DNA of 64,000 nucleotides from Stenotrophomonas sp. BIO128-Bstrain (GTDB lineage: Bacteria > Pseudomonadota > Gammaproteobacteria > Xanthomonadales > Xanthomonadaceae): contig NZ_CP124620.1 of assembly GCF_030128875.1 (NCBI RefSeq), positions 2,108,001 to 2,172,000 of the forward strand, given 5' to 3'. Position numbers and translations under genes: made by a program. The first letter of the stretch is position 1, and each line of letters starts with the position of its first letter. Shown in pieces: positions 18,212-27,081 of the stretch. Under the pieces are notes generated by a model. The model made no database searches and was not told where the DNA came from. It saw nothing but the letters and a program-made list of their open reading frames with translations.

Positions 18212-18314
18212 TGCATTCCCCAATCTGTGTAAAGAATGGGTCAGCACGGTATGTCCGGGAGGTTGCATGGGGATGACACCGGGGACATCTAGGGCGGAGA
18301 TCGGGGTCGCGGGC

Positions 18315-18338
18315 CTGCCGAGCATGGCTCGGCACTAC
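18315..18338. repeat. SMAG-like palindrome upstream of the TonB receptor / upp
   Basis: Reverse-oriented GTAG palindrome: CTGCCGAGC ATG GCTCGGCA followed by CTAC, the complement of the GTAG head. It lies in the divergent region between the receptor gene and upp. Confidence 0.7.
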
Positions 18339-18417
18339 CGGGCATGGCGGCTTCGGCTTTTGGCTTCGGTTGGGTGTTGCGGCACACTAGTGACCTCTCC
18401 TCTCCCCTGATTCCCCC

Positions 18418-19053
18418 ATGAAAATCGTCGAAGTGCGCCATCCGCTGGTGCAGCACAAGATCGGCCTGATGCGCGATGCGTCCCTGAGCACCAAGGACTT
18501 CCGCGAGCTGGCCAATGAACTCGGTGGGCTGCTGGCCTATGAGGCCACCGCCGACCTGGATACCGAAGCCCACACCATGGCCGGCTGGGCCGGCCCGGTC
18601 ACGGTGCAGCGCATCGCCGGGGCCAAGATCACCGTGGTGCCGATCCTGCGTGCCGGGCTGGGCATGCTCAGTGGCGTGCTCTCGCTGATCCCCGCCGCGC
18701 GGGTGAGCGTGGTCGGCCTGCAGCGCGATGAGGAAACCCTGCAGCCGGTGCCCTACTTCGAGCGCCTGACCGGCCGCCTGGAAGAGCGCGATGCGCTGAT
18801 CCTGGACCCGATGCTGGCCACCGGCGGCACCCTGATCGCCACCATTGACATGCTCAAACGCGCTGGCGCCCGCCGCATCAAGGGCATCTTCCTGGTCGCC
18901 GCGCCGGAAGGCATCGCCGCCGTGCAGGCCGTGCATCCGGACGTGGAGATCTTCACCGCCGCCATCGATGCCCAGCTCAACGAGAAGGGCTACATCCTGC
19001 CGGGCCTGGGCGATGCGGGCGACCGCATCTTCGGGACCCGCGTGGTCGGTTGA
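18418..19053 (+). CDS. upp: Uracil phosphoribosyltransferase
   Basis: A 211-residue pyrimidine salvage enzyme that makes UMP from uracil and PRPP. The start [20 protein letters not shown] and the family signatures '[11 protein letters not shown]', the PRPP loop '[12 protein letters not shown]' and '[17 protein letters not shown]' are intact, and length is normal. It is monocistronic in appearance. A perfect GC hairpin follows the stop. Confidence 0.97.
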   Translation: MKIVEVRHPLVQHKIGLMRDASLSTKDFRELANELGGLLAYEATADLDTEAHTMAGWAGPVTVQRIAGAKITVVPILRAGLGMLSGVLSLIPAARVSVVGLQRDEETLQPVPYFERLTGRLEERDALILDPMLATGGTLIATIDMLKRAGARRIKGIFLVAAPEGIAAVQAVHPDVEIFTAAIDAQLNEKGYILPGLGDAGDRIFGTRVVG

Positions 19054-19066
19054 TCCGCTCGTTCTG

Positions 19067-19092
19067 ACCGGCGGCCAGCACCGGCCGCCGGT
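19067..19092 (+). terminator. Hairpin after upp
   Basis: Perfect 10-bp inverted repeat ACCGGCGGCC / GGCCGCCGGT with a 6-nt loop, 14 nt after the upp stop. No U-tract, so it may be a transcript-stabilising end or a weak terminator. Confidence 0.5.
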
Positions 19093-19161
19093 GCTTCACA
19101 CGGCCTGGCCATGGCCAGGCAGAAGCTGCGCGCACCATCAACCCGTGCGTGGAGCTGCGTC

Positions 19162-19446
19162 ATGAAGACCCTGTCCCTGCTGGCCTGCCTGCTGTTTCTG
19201 GGTGGCCCTGTGATCGCCAGCGCGGCGACCCCGCAGCAACAGCGGATGGCCGATTGCTCGGCCAGGAACAAAGGCAAGACCGGCGAGGACTACAAAACTG
19301 CACAGAAGGCCTGCCTGAGCGCTCCGGCGCCGACGGCGAGCACGCCGCAGGAGCGCATGAAGACCTGCAACGCCGATGCGGCCGCGAAGAAGCTGGCCGG
19401 CGATGCGCGCAAGACGTTCATGAGCGGGTGTTTGAAGGCGCATTGA
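19162..19446 (+). CDS. PsiF-repeat exported small protein
   Basis: A 94-residue protein with a signal peptide (MKTLSLLACLLFLGG, cleavage near ASA) and two PsiF repeats. Each has the pattern 'M..C...........A.K.C.', first 'MADCSARNKGKTG' then 'MKTCNADAAAKKLAGD', with four conserved cysteines. The start at 19162 is supported by GGAG eight bases upstream. PsiF is a phosphate-starvation-inducible protein of unknown function in E. coli. Its presence next to the phytase/phosphatase cluster is consistent with a phosphate-starvation theme, though no Pho box was identified with confidence. Confidence 0.85.
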   Translation: MKTLSLLACLLFLGGPVIASAATPQQQRMADCSARNKGKTGEDYKTAQKACLSAPAPTASTPQERMKTCNADAAAKKLAGDARKTFMSGCLKAH

Positions 19447-19482
19447 CGCGTTGAGCGGGTAATGCCCGCGGCGTGGGTGCCG

Positions 19483-19505
19483 TGCCGACCAACGGTCGGC
19501 ACCTA
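19483..19505. repeat. SMAG-like palindrome between psiF-repeat gene and MBL gene
   Basis: TGCCGACC AAC GGTCGGCA followed by CCTAC (complement of the GTAG head). It lies between two convergent genes and may help end both transcripts. Confidence 0.75.
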
Positions 19506-19514
19506 CCGCAGGCG

Positions 19515-20402
19515 TTACGCGAGCGCGCGGGCCTTCAGTTCGCCCTGTTCGTGCACGGTGCCGAAGCGGCCCTTCTCATCGCGTGACACCTGCGCCAGCG
19601 CGCACTGCGGGTCGTGGGTGAAAAACAGATGGACGTTGCGGGCCAGTTTGTCTTCCAGGAAGCTGCGTTTCTCGTCGATCAGCAGTTCGGCGTTACGGTC
19701 GTAGCCCATGGTGATCGGTACGTGCACCCACGAGCGGCCGGGAATCAGGTCCGCACAGAACACCACCCCACCCCGCGCCTGGCCATCCACGCTTTCGGGG
19801 CCGATGATCTCGGCCAGCATCAGGCCCGGCGTGTGCCCGTCACTGAAACTGAAACGCACGCTGTCGCCCAGCGTCCTGGAGTGCGGGCCGTCGACGATTT
19901 CAAGCCGACCGCTTGCCTGCAGCAGGCCAGGCAGTTCGGGGATGAAGCTGGCACGGTCGCGCGGGTGCGGGTGCAGCGCGCGCGCCCAGTGCTCGGCGCC
20001 GACCAGGAAGGTCGCATTCGGGAACAGCAGTTCGGGCGTGCGCCCTTCGCTCCACGGCGCCAGCAGTCCACCGGCATGATCGAAATGCAGATGGCTCAGC
20101 ACCACCACGTCGATGTCCTCGTGCTCGAAACCGGCCTCGCGCAGGGATTCGATCAGCACATGGCCGGGTTCCTGCACGCCGTAGCGGTCACGCAGCTTCG
20201 GTTCGAAGAAGGCCCCGATACCGGTTTCGAACAGCACGGTCTTGCCCGCCAGCGGGCTGGCAAGCAGTGCACGGCAGGCCAGTTCGATCCGGTTGAGATC
20301 GTCCGGTGCCGCCCACTTTTCCCACACCGCGCGCGGGGCGTTGCCGAACATCGCACCGCCGTCGAGTTTCTGGGTGTTACCGCGGATGGACCATAGTTTC
20401 AT
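19515..20402 (-). CDS. Metallo-beta-lactamase-fold hydrolase
   Basis: A 295-residue MBL-fold protein with the zinc motif [10 protein letters not shown] and further ligands in '[10 protein letters not shown]' and the C-terminal 'LFFTHDPQ'. The ATG at 20402 ([16 protein letters not shown]) is better than a TTG two codons earlier. '[12 protein letters not shown]' near the N-terminus is typical of the lactonase/quorum-quenching and glyoxalase-like MBL group, but substrate cannot be determined. No signal peptide. It stands alone and converges on the psiF-repeat gene. Confidence 0.8.
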   Translation of the reverse strand: MKLWSIRGNTQKLDGGAMFGNAPRAVWEKWAAPDDLNRIELACRALLASPLAGKTVLFETGIGAFFEPKLRDRYGVQEPGHVLIESLREAGFEHEDIDVVVLSHLHFDHAGGLLAPWSEGRTPELLFPNATFLVGAEHWARALHPHPRDRASFIPELPGLLQASGRLEIVDGPHSRTLGDSVRFSFSDGHTPGLMLAEIIGPESVDGQARGGVVFCADLIPGRSWVHVPITMGYDRNAELLIDEKRSFLEDKLARNVHLFFTHDPQCALAQVSRDEKGRFGTVHEQGELKARALA

Positions 20403-20451
20403 TCGCAAATTATCGTCGCGTGCCCGTTAAATATTCGCTAGCCATCGCCCA

Positions 20452-20486
20452 TGAAAAAACCCCGCCACTGGGACGGGGTTTCTCGT
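20452..20486 (-). terminator. Rho-independent terminator after ggt
   Basis: Read leftward: AAACCCCGTCCCAGTGGCGGGGTTTTTT, a strong GC stem with a T6 tail, 13 nt beyond the ggt stop codon. Textbook intrinsic terminator. Confidence 0.88.
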
Positions 20487-20498
20487 TTCTGCGGTCAG

Positions 20499-22235
20499 TC
20501 AGTGCGCCTGGCTGACCGCGGCGCTGCCGACCGGATTGCGCGGGTCGCTGCCGCCGCTGAGCACGTTGCTGCGACGGTCCCATTCCACGGTCTGCAGGTT
20601 GCCCCAGACGTGGCTGGAACCGCGGCCGCCAGCTGCGGTATCGCCGGGCAGGTCGATCTTGTGGCCCATCGCCTGCAGCTGCTTGATGGTGCCCACATCG
20701 AAGGTACCGTCCTCGGCCTCGATCAGGTCCGGCAGCCACTGGTGGTGGTAGCGCGGCAGCGCGGCGACCTGCTGGGCGGTCAGGCCGTCGTCGTACCCCA
20801 GGATGCCCAGCAGCACCATGGTGATGATGCGGCTGCCACCGGGCGTGCCGAGCACCACGACCTTGTCGGCGGACTCCATGAAGGTCGGGGTCATCGAGCT
20901 GAGCATGCGCTTGCCCGGCTTGGGCGCATTGGCCGCATAGCCCATCACGCCGAAGGCGTTCGGCGTGCCCGGCTTCAGCGCGAAATCGTCCATTTCATTG
21001 TTGAGCAGCACGCCGGTGCCGGACGGAATCAGGCCCGAGCCGTACAGCAGGTTCACGGTCTGGGTCGCGCCGACGCGGTTGCCTTCGCGGTCGATGATCG
21101 AGAAATGGGTGGTCTCGTCATCTTCCAGCGGGGTCGGGTTGCCCGACAGCAGATCGCTGGGGGTGGCCTTGTCCGGGTGGATGGTGGCACGCAGGCCCTG
21201 CGCGTAATCCTTGCTGGTCAGCACCTTCTGCGGGATGTCCACGAAGTCTGGATCGCCCAGGAAGAAGGTGCGGTCGCGGTAGGCGCGGCGCATGGCTTCC
21301 ACCACCAGATGGGTGCGGTGCGCCGGATCCATCGATTTCAGGTCCCAGCCTTCCAGGATCTGCAGCATGGCGGCCAACGCGATCCCACCGGACGACGGCG
21401 GCGAGGCGGTGGTGATGGTCCAGTCGCGGTACTTGAAGGCGATCGGCTCGCGCAGCTTGACCCGGTAGCCGGCCAGTTCCTCGGCGGTCCAGTGTCCGCC
21501 GGCCTGCTTCACGCCCTTGAGCAGCAGCTTGCCGGTCTCGCCCCGGTAGAAGCCATCGAAGCCCTGGTCGGCCAGGCGCTCCATGGTCTTGGCCAGTTCC
21601 GGCTGGCGGAACAGGTCGCCCTCGGCGATCGGCTTGCCGTTGCGCTCGTAGACCTCGCGCGTGCCGGGATAGCGCTGCATCACCTCACGCCGGGACTGAT
21701 AGCCCTTGGACATGCGCGCGTACACCGGGAAGCCATCGCGCGCGATGCGCATCGCCGGCTCCAGCGAGGTCTTCAGCGGCAGCTTGCCGTGCTTGGAGGA
21801 CAGTTCCACCAGCGCGGCCGGCAGGCCCGGGATACCGGCCGACCAGGCGCCGTTGACCGAACGGTCGCGGTCCAGGTCACCCTTCTTGTCGAGAAACGCC
21901 TCGGGCGTGGCGGACTGCGGCGCGGTTTCGCGCGCGTCCAGCATCACGTCCTTGCCGGTGGCCGCATCGTGCAGCAGGAAGAACCCGCCGCCGCCCAGGC
22001 CGGAGCTGATCGGCTCGACCACCGCCAGCGTGGCAGACACGGCCACGGCGGCGTCGAACGCGTTGCCGCCCTTGGCCAGGATCTCCATGCCCGCTTCCGT
22101 GGCCAGGTGATGGCCACTGGCGACGGCGGCGCCGTCAGGGTGTTTGGCCAGAACCGCCGGTGCGGATTCCGCGGCCCAGGCACTTGGGGCCACCAGCAGG
22201 ACGAGCAGCAACCAACGACGCGACAGCGTTCTCAT
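20499..22235 (-). CDS. ggt: Gamma-glutamyltransferase
   Basis: A 578-residue exported Ntn-hydrolase that cleaves glutathione and other gamma-glutamyl compounds in the periplasm. The ATG at 22235 gives MRTLSRRWLLLVLLVAPSAW, a signal peptide, and overlaps the ferredoxin stop (ATGA). The autoprocessing site is 'DDETTHFSIIDREGN', with the threonine that becomes the new small-subunit N-terminus, and the GSG region is 'LLYGSGLIPSGTGVLLNNEM'. 'MLSSMTPTFM' and 'GTPGGSRI' complete the family set. A strong terminator follows. Confidence 0.95.
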   Translation of the reverse strand: MRTLSRRWLLLVLLVAPSAWAAESAPAVLAKHPDGAAVASGHHLATEAGMEILAKGGNAFDAAVAVSATLAVVEPISSGLGGGGFFLLHDAATGKDVMLDARETAPQSATPEAFLDKKGDLDRDRSVNGAWSAGIPGLPAALVELSSKHGKLPLKTSLEPAMRIARDGFPVYARMSKGYQSRREVMQRYPGTREVYERNGKPIAEGDLFRQPELAKTMERLADQGFDGFYRGETGKLLLKGVKQAGGHWTAEELAGYRVKLREPIAFKYRDWTITTASPPSSGGIALAAMLQILEGWDLKSMDPAHRTHLVVEAMRRAYRDRTFFLGDPDFVDIPQKVLTSKDYAQGLRATIHPDKATPSDLLSGNPTPLEDDETTHFSIIDREGNRVGATQTVNLLYGSGLIPSGTGVLLNNEMDDFALKPGTPNAFGVMGYAANAPKPGKRMLSSMTPTFMESADKVVVLGTPGGSRIITMVLLGILGYDDGLTAQQVAALPRYHHQWLPDLIEAEDGTFDVGTIKQLQAMGHKIDLPGDTAAGGRGSSHVWGNLQTVEWDRRSNVLSGGSDPRNPVGSAAVSQAH

Positions 22236-22516
22236 TTCGGCAGAAACTCCGTGACATACAATTCGGGATGATCGCGCTGCAGCCCGTGCAGCTTGGCCAG
22301 CAGGGCGTCCTGGGTTTCCGGAATGTCCGGATCGGGATCGATGCATTCGACCGGGCAGACGACCACGCACTGGGGTTCGTCGAAATGCCCCACGCACTCG
22401 GTGCAGCGGGCCGGATCGATCACGTAGATGGTTTCACCCATCGAAATGGCCTGATTGGGACAGGCCGGCTCACAGACGTCGCAATTGACGCAGAGCTCAT
22501 TGATTTTCAGCGACAT
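22232..22516 (-). CDS. YfhL-type 2[4Fe-4S] ferredoxin
   Basis: A 94-residue ferredoxin. The first cluster motif is C9-xx-C12-xx-C15-xxx-C19-P. The second is C38-xx-C41-x8-C50-xxx-C54-P, where the eight-residue insert is the YfhL/Alvin-type feature. The C-terminal helix extension 'DALLAKLHGLQRDHPELY' is also typical. It is an electron carrier with two low-potential clusters. Its stop overlaps the ggt start by 4 nt, so the two are cotranscribed. Confidence 0.93.
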   Translation of the reverse strand: MSLKINELCVNCDVCEPACPNQAISMGETIYVIDPARCTECVGHFDEPQCVVVCPVECIDPDPDIPETQDALLAKLHGLQRDHPELYVTEFLPK

Positions 22517-22641
22517 GGCGTTACTCCACGCCCGCGCCGGCGGATGAGAACCGGCCCACGCGGGCGCGCGGGCCGGTCATCGGTGACGCCCCTGCGGGCG
22601 CCACCCGGGCCGCGCACAAGGCACGGCCGCCACTGCACGGG

Positions 22642-23133
22642 TTACTTGGCTTCGACGAAGATGTACTCGGCGCCGGTCGGCTGGATGATCGACTGGACGC
22701 GGGCGTTGTCGGCGGCCTTGCCGATGAACACCACGCGCACACCCTTCATCGAGTCCGGCGAGACGTCCTTGAACACGGCCTGGATCATGTCGGCCATCTT
22801 GGCCGAGGCCGAGGAACCGAAGGCCAGCATGTTGCCCGGCTGCACGCCACGGCCCACGGCCTGGGTGGCGCTTTCGACCTGGCGCTCATACTTGGCCGCG
22901 AATTCCGGGTCCGATTCCGGGGCGAGGTAGTACAGGTACGGGCTGTTGCTGATGTTGCCCATGTTCTGCACGGCCACGGCCTGCAGGTACTTCTTCCAGC
23001 CGGCATCGTCATCGGCAGCCGGGGCGACCAGCGCCTGCTGGGCTTCGACGACCGGCGCGGCCTCTTCCTTCTTGCAGGCGGTGAAGGCCAGCGCGAACGA
23101 CGCGATCAACATGGCACGCATGGTGTTGTTCAT
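22642..23133 (-). CDS. Putative lipoprotein of unknown function
   Basis: A 163-residue protein with a signal peptide and lipobox (LAFTAC, cysteine at residue 20) followed by a charged KKEE linker. The body contains 'YLYYLAPESDPEFAAKYERQ' and a C-terminal 'GVRVVFIGKAADNARVQS' strand-helix-strand. I do not recognise the family. It is probably anchored to the outer membrane or periplasmic side. It lies 47 nt after coaD and may be cotranscribed with it. GC-rich inverted repeats between 22552 and 22600 follow the gene. Confidence 0.75.
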   Translation of the reverse strand: MNNTMRAMLIASFALAFTACKKEEAAPVVEAQQALVAPAADDDAGWKKYLQAVAVQNMGNISNSPYLYYLAPESDPEFAAKYERQVESATQAVGRGVQPGNMLAFGSSASAKMADMIQAVFKDVSPDSMKGVRVVFIGKAADNARVQSIIQPTGAEYIFVEAK

Positions 23134-23180
23134 GGAATTCCTCCCTTGGTGATTCTTGGTATGTATGGGTCTGACAGGTA

Positions 23181-23693
<513 letters not shown>

Positions 23694-23697
23694 TCAG

Positions 23698-24300
23698 CTA
23701 CGCGTGTTGGTCTGGTGAAAGTGTAGCAGTGGCGCGGCGATACAGGGCAAAACGGACCTCCCGGGTGCCCCCCTCGCGGTGCAGCAGCCACGACGCGGGC
23801 ATCTTCGGCGCCTGATCGGCCGGGGACTCCACGTACACCCAGGCATCAGGCGCCAGATGCGGGGGCAGCCCCGCCATCACGGCCTCCCACAGCCCATCGG
23901 CAAACGGCGGATCGACGAACGCGATATCCGCCAGCGGTCCGGCCGGCTGCCGCAGCCACTGCAGCGCATCGGCCTGCACCACGGCGATCTGGTCCTGCGC
24001 CCCCAGCTTGGCGACCGACTCGCGCAGCTGCCGGGACAATGCGGGATCGCGCTCCACCAGCGTAGCCTGCGCCGCCCCGCGCGAGACCGCTTCCAGCCCC
24101 AGCGCCCCGCTGCCGGCGAACAGATCCAGCACCCGCGCCCCGCCCAGGCGCGGCATCAGCCAGTTGAACAGCGTCTCGCGCACCCGGTCACTGCTGGGCC
24201 GCAGCCCCGGCGACAGCGGCACCGGCAGCTTCGTATTGCGCCATTTGCCCCCGATGATCCGCACCTGGCCCACGGCAGCGGCCGGCTGACGCGGTTTCAT
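23698..24300 (-). CDS. rsmD: 16S rRNA (guanine-N2)-methyltransferase RsmD
   Basis: A 200-residue SAM-dependent methyltransferase that modifies G966 of 16S rRNA. Motifs are 'VRIIGGKWRNTKLPVP', the SAM loop 'VLDLFAGSGALGLEAVSRGA', 'VERDP' and the catalytic 'FVDPPF'. It is the first gene of rsmD-coaD and divergent from htpG. ftsY, which often lies next to rsmD, is separated from it here by htpG. Confidence 0.95.
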   Translation of the reverse strand: MKPRQPAAAVGQVRIIGGKWRNTKLPVPLSPGLRPSSDRVRETLFNWLMPRLGGARVLDLFAGSGALGLEAVSRGAAQATLVERDPALSRQLRESVAKLGAQDQIAVVQADALQWLRQPAGPLADIAFVDPPFADGLWEAVMAGLPPHLAPDAWVYVESPADQAPKMPASWLLHREGGTREVRFALYRRATATLSPDQHA

Positions 24301-24441
24301 GCGGGGCTCCGGAAATGGATGGCGATCGGATGGGCGAGCGGGCGGGAAAGCGTCATGGGCAGGCAGGCAGGTAGTTCAGGACGACATTCTAGGCGGTCCA
24401 GTCGCTGTCTTTGCCAGGCACCCCGATGCTGGAATGAAATG

Positions 24442-24465
24442 CAGCCACGCATGGCGTGGCTCTAC
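24442..24465. repeat. SMAG-like palindrome upstream of htpG
   Basis: GCAGCCACGC ATG GCGTGGCTCTAC. The stem GCCACGC/GCGTGGC is the same subtype as the copies at 28713 and 33556-33665. The 327-nt region 24301-24627 between rsmD and htpG otherwise holds the candidate heat-shock promoter and nothing else recognised. Confidence 0.78.
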
Positions 24466-24544
24466 CTGTCGCACGTCCGACCCACCCTGTAGAGGCAGGC
24501 GCCGCACTCCTGCTTGCGATTCGGCCCCGAAGGCTGCCGACACT

Positions 24545-24572
24545 CTTGAATTCGGGACAATCCACCCCTACC
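24545..24572 (+). promoter_or_regulatory. Candidate sigma-32 (heat-shock) promoter of htpG
   Basis: CTTGAA at 24545-24550 followed after 14 nt by CCCCTACC at 24565-24572, close to the RpoH consensus CTTGAAA-N11-16-CCCCATNT. It lies about 55 nt before the htpG ATG, and htpG is a classic heat-shock gene. Confidence 0.55.
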
Positions 24573-24627
24573 CCTTGAGCCAGCCGCCGCGCCGGGCGCG
24601 GCAATGTCCCAAGGAGCAACACGACCC

Positions 24628-26526
24628 ATGACCGTGCAGACCCAAAAAGAAACCCTGGGCTTCCAGACCGAAGTCAAACAGCTGCTGCAGTTGATGATCC
24701 ACTCGCTGTACTCCAACAAGGAAATCTTCCTTCGCGAGCTCATCTCCAACGCGGCCGATGCCTCGGACAAACTGCGCTTCGAAGCGCTGACCCAGCCGGC
24801 CCTGCTTGAGAACGACGGCGACCTGCGCATCCGCGTCAGCTTCGATGCCACCGCCAACACCCTGACCATCGACGACAACGGCATCGGCATGAGCCGTGAC
24901 GAAGCGATCGCCCACCTGGGCACCATCGCCAAGTCCGGCACCGGCGACTTCCTGCGCCAGCTCTCCGGCGACCAGAAGAAGGACTCCCAGCTGATCGGCC
25001 AGTTCGGCGTCGGCTTCTACAGCGCCTTCATCGTCGCCGACCAGGTGGACGTGTACTCCCGCCGCGCCGGCCTGCCCGCCAGCGAGGGCGTGCACTGGTC
25101 CTCGCGCGGCGAAGGCGAGTTCGACGTGGAAAGCATCGACAAGCCCGAGCGCGGCACCCGCATCGTGCTGCACCTCAAGGATGACCAGCGCGACTTCGCC
25201 GATGGCTGGCGCCTGCGCGGCATCATCAAGAAGTACTCCGACCACATCGGCCTGCCGATCCAGATGGCCAAGGAACACCACGGCGAAGATGCCCCGGCCG
25301 AGGTCGAATGGGAAACCGTCAACCGTGCCAGCGCGCTGTGGACCCGCCCGCGCACCGAGATCACCGACGCCGAGTACCAGGAGTTCTACAAGCACGCCGC
25401 GCATGACCACCAGGATCCGCTGGCGTGGAGCCACAACAAGGTTGAAGGCAAGCTGGAGTACACCTCTCTGCTGTACGTGCCCGGCCATGCGCCGTTCGAT
25501 CTGTACCACCGTGACGCGCCCAAGGGCCTGAAGCTGTACGTGCAGCGCGTGTTCGTGATGGACCAGGCCGAGCAGTTCCTGCCGCTGTACCTGCGCTTCA
25601 TCAAGGGCGTGGTGGATTCCAACGATCTCTCGCTGAACGTTTCGCGTGAAATCCTGCAGTCCGGCCCGGTCATCGATTCGATGAAGTCGGCGCTGACCAA
25701 GCGTTCGCTGGACATGCTGGAGAAACTGGCCAAGGACAAGCCGGAGGTCTATGCCGGCTTCTGGAAGCAGTTCGGCCAGGTGCTCAAGGAAGGCCCGGCC
25801 GAGGACTACGGCAACCGCGAGAAGATCGCCGGCCTGCTGCGCTTCGCCTCCACCCATGACGACAGCGGCGAGCCCAGCGTCTCGCTGGCCGATTACGTGG
25901 GCCGCATGATCGAAGGCCAGGACAAGATCTACTTCCTGACCGGCGACAGCTACACCCAGGTCAAGGACAGCCCGCACCTGGAAGTGTTCCGCAAGAAGGG
26001 CGTGGAAGTGTTGCTGCTCACCGACCGCATCGACGAATGGTTGATGGGGTACCTGACCGAGTTCGACGGCAAGTCGTTCGTCGATGTCGCGCGTGGCGAT
26101 CTGGACCTGGGCGCGCTGGAAACCGCCGAAGACAAGCAGGCCCAGGAAGCCGTGGCCAAGGACAAGCAGGCGCTGGTGGACCGTATCAAGGCCGCACTGG
26201 GCGATGACGTGGCCGACGTGCGCGTCTCGCACCGCCTGACCGACTCCCCGGCAATCCTGGCGATCGGCGAACAGGACCTGGGCCTGCAGATGCGCCAGAT
26301 CCTGGAAGCCAGCGGCCAGAAGGTGCCCGACAGCAAGCCGGTGTTCGAGTTCAACCCCGGCCATCCGCTGATCGGCAAGCTGGACCAGGAAGGCGATGCC
26401 GCGCGCTTCGATGACCTCAGCCGCGTGCTGTTCGACCAGGCCGCGCTGGCCGCGGGCGACACGCTGAAGGACCCGGCGGCGTATGTGCGCCGGCTCAACA
26501 AGCTGTTGCTCGAGCTGTCGGCGTAA
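24628..26526 (+). CDS. htpG: Chaperone HtpG (Hsp90)
   Basis: A 632-residue ATP-dependent chaperone. The ATG at 24628 is preceded by AAGGAG and gives [20 protein letters not shown]. The GHKL ATPase motifs are '[20 protein letters not shown]', 'IDDNGIGM' and '[11 protein letters not shown]'. The middle domain has the catalytic arginine region 'LNVSREILQ', and the dimerisation domain ends at '[10 protein letters not shown]'. It is full length. It has its own promoter and probably a monocistronic transcript. Confidence 0.97.
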   Translation: MTVQTQKETLGFQTEVKQLLQLMIHSLYSNKEIFLRELISNAADASDKLRFEALTQPALLENDGDLRIRVSFDATANTLTIDDNGIGMSRDEAIAHLGTIAKSGTGDFLRQLSGDQKKDSQLIGQFGVGFYSAFIVADQVDVYSRRAGLPASEGVHWSSRGEGEFDVESIDKPERGTRIVLHLKDDQRDFADGWRLRGIIKKYSDHIGLPIQMAKEHHGEDAPAEVEWETVNRASALWTRPRTEITDAEYQEFYKHAAHDHQDPLAWSHNKVEGKLEYTSLLYVPGHAPFDLYHRDAPKGLKLYVQRVFVMDQAEQFLPLYLRFIKGVVDSNDLSLNVSREILQSGPVIDSMKSALTKRSLDMLEKLAKDKPEVYAGFWKQFGQVLKEGPAEDYGNREKIAGLLRFASTHDDSGEPSVSLADYVGRMIEGQDKIYFLTGDSYTQVKDSPHLEVFRKKGVEVLLLTDRIDEWLMGYLTEFDGKSFVDVARGDLDLGALETAEDKQAQEAVAKDKQALVDRIKAALGDDVADVRVSHRLTDSPAILAIGEQDLGLQMRQILEASGQKVPDSKPVFEFNPGHPLIGKLDQEGDAARFDDLSRVLFDQAALAAGDTLKDPAAYVRRLNKLLLELSA

Positions 26527-26542
26527 GTCGCTCTGCGGGTGG

Positions 26543-26566
26543 GTGCCGGCCAAGGGTCGGCACCTG
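26543..26566. repeat. Degenerate SMAG-like palindrome after htpG
   Basis: TGCCGGCC AAG GGTCGGCACC with an imperfect stem and a CTGC instead of the usual CTAC end. It lies between convergent htpG and the small flagellar-like gene. Confidence 0.5.
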
Positions 26567-26617
26567 CCGGCGTTGATGATGCGTGGCGCCGGACGGTGGC
26601 CGGCGTGCGCGATCGAG

Positions 26618-26914
26618 TCAGGCCCAGCGGTCGAGCAAGGTGCCCAGCATCTGGTCCTGGCGGCGGAGCACGGTCGCGTTGGCGGCGAACGCCAGCGCGG
26701 CTTCTCTGGCCGTGAGCAGGTCCGCGATCGGCGCATTGGCATCGTCGGGCGCGGTGATCACGGTGGCGGTGACGCCGCCGCCTGCCGCTGCAGTCTGCGC
26801 GACGCCCAGGCGGGTCGCATCCGGGACCGGCAACCGTGCCACGTTGGACGCGGCGGTCTGTACCCCGAGCGAGGCGGCACGCATGCCGGTACTGGCAATG
26901 GACATCACGCTCAT
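26618..26914 (-). CDS. Miniature flagellar rod/hook-like protein (98 aa)
   Basis: A 98-residue protein whose start MSVMSIASTGMRAASLGVQT follows the flagellar basal-body rod N-terminal motif (small residues, SGM.AAS, then TAASNVA in place of the usual AxNIAN). The C-terminus 'AANATVLRRQDQMLGTLLD' resembles the FlgC/FlgG C-terminal helix 'EANVxxxxxxxxMLxxLL'. The middle is only about 45 residues, rich in Ala, Val and Thr. No other flagellar gene is nearby. It could be a remnant or a dedicated small axial-like protein; function is unknown. Confidence 0.65.
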   Translation of the reverse strand: MSVMSIASTGMRAASLGVQTAASNVARLPVPDATRLGVAQTAAAGGGVTATVITAPDDANAPIADLLTAREAALAFAANATVLRRQDQMLGTLLDRWA

Positions 26915-27081
26915 CGGTCAACGTTTTCTGCTGTTCCGGCCGCGCCGGCATGGTGCAGCCCTTCACAACCGGTAACGGCCGCATCGGCCATTACTTGAGT
27001 CCCGCCCCACCGCACCTGCACGCCCATGGGCCTTCGGGGCGCAGTGGTAGCATACCCCTCTGATTTCAGCGTCTTTTGCCA

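Noticed and set aside
18230..18310. Possible Pho box (TGTC repeats) upstream of the TonB receptor
   Set aside because: TGTC units are spaced 9 bp rather than the 11-bp period of the Pho box and do not match the consensus well.
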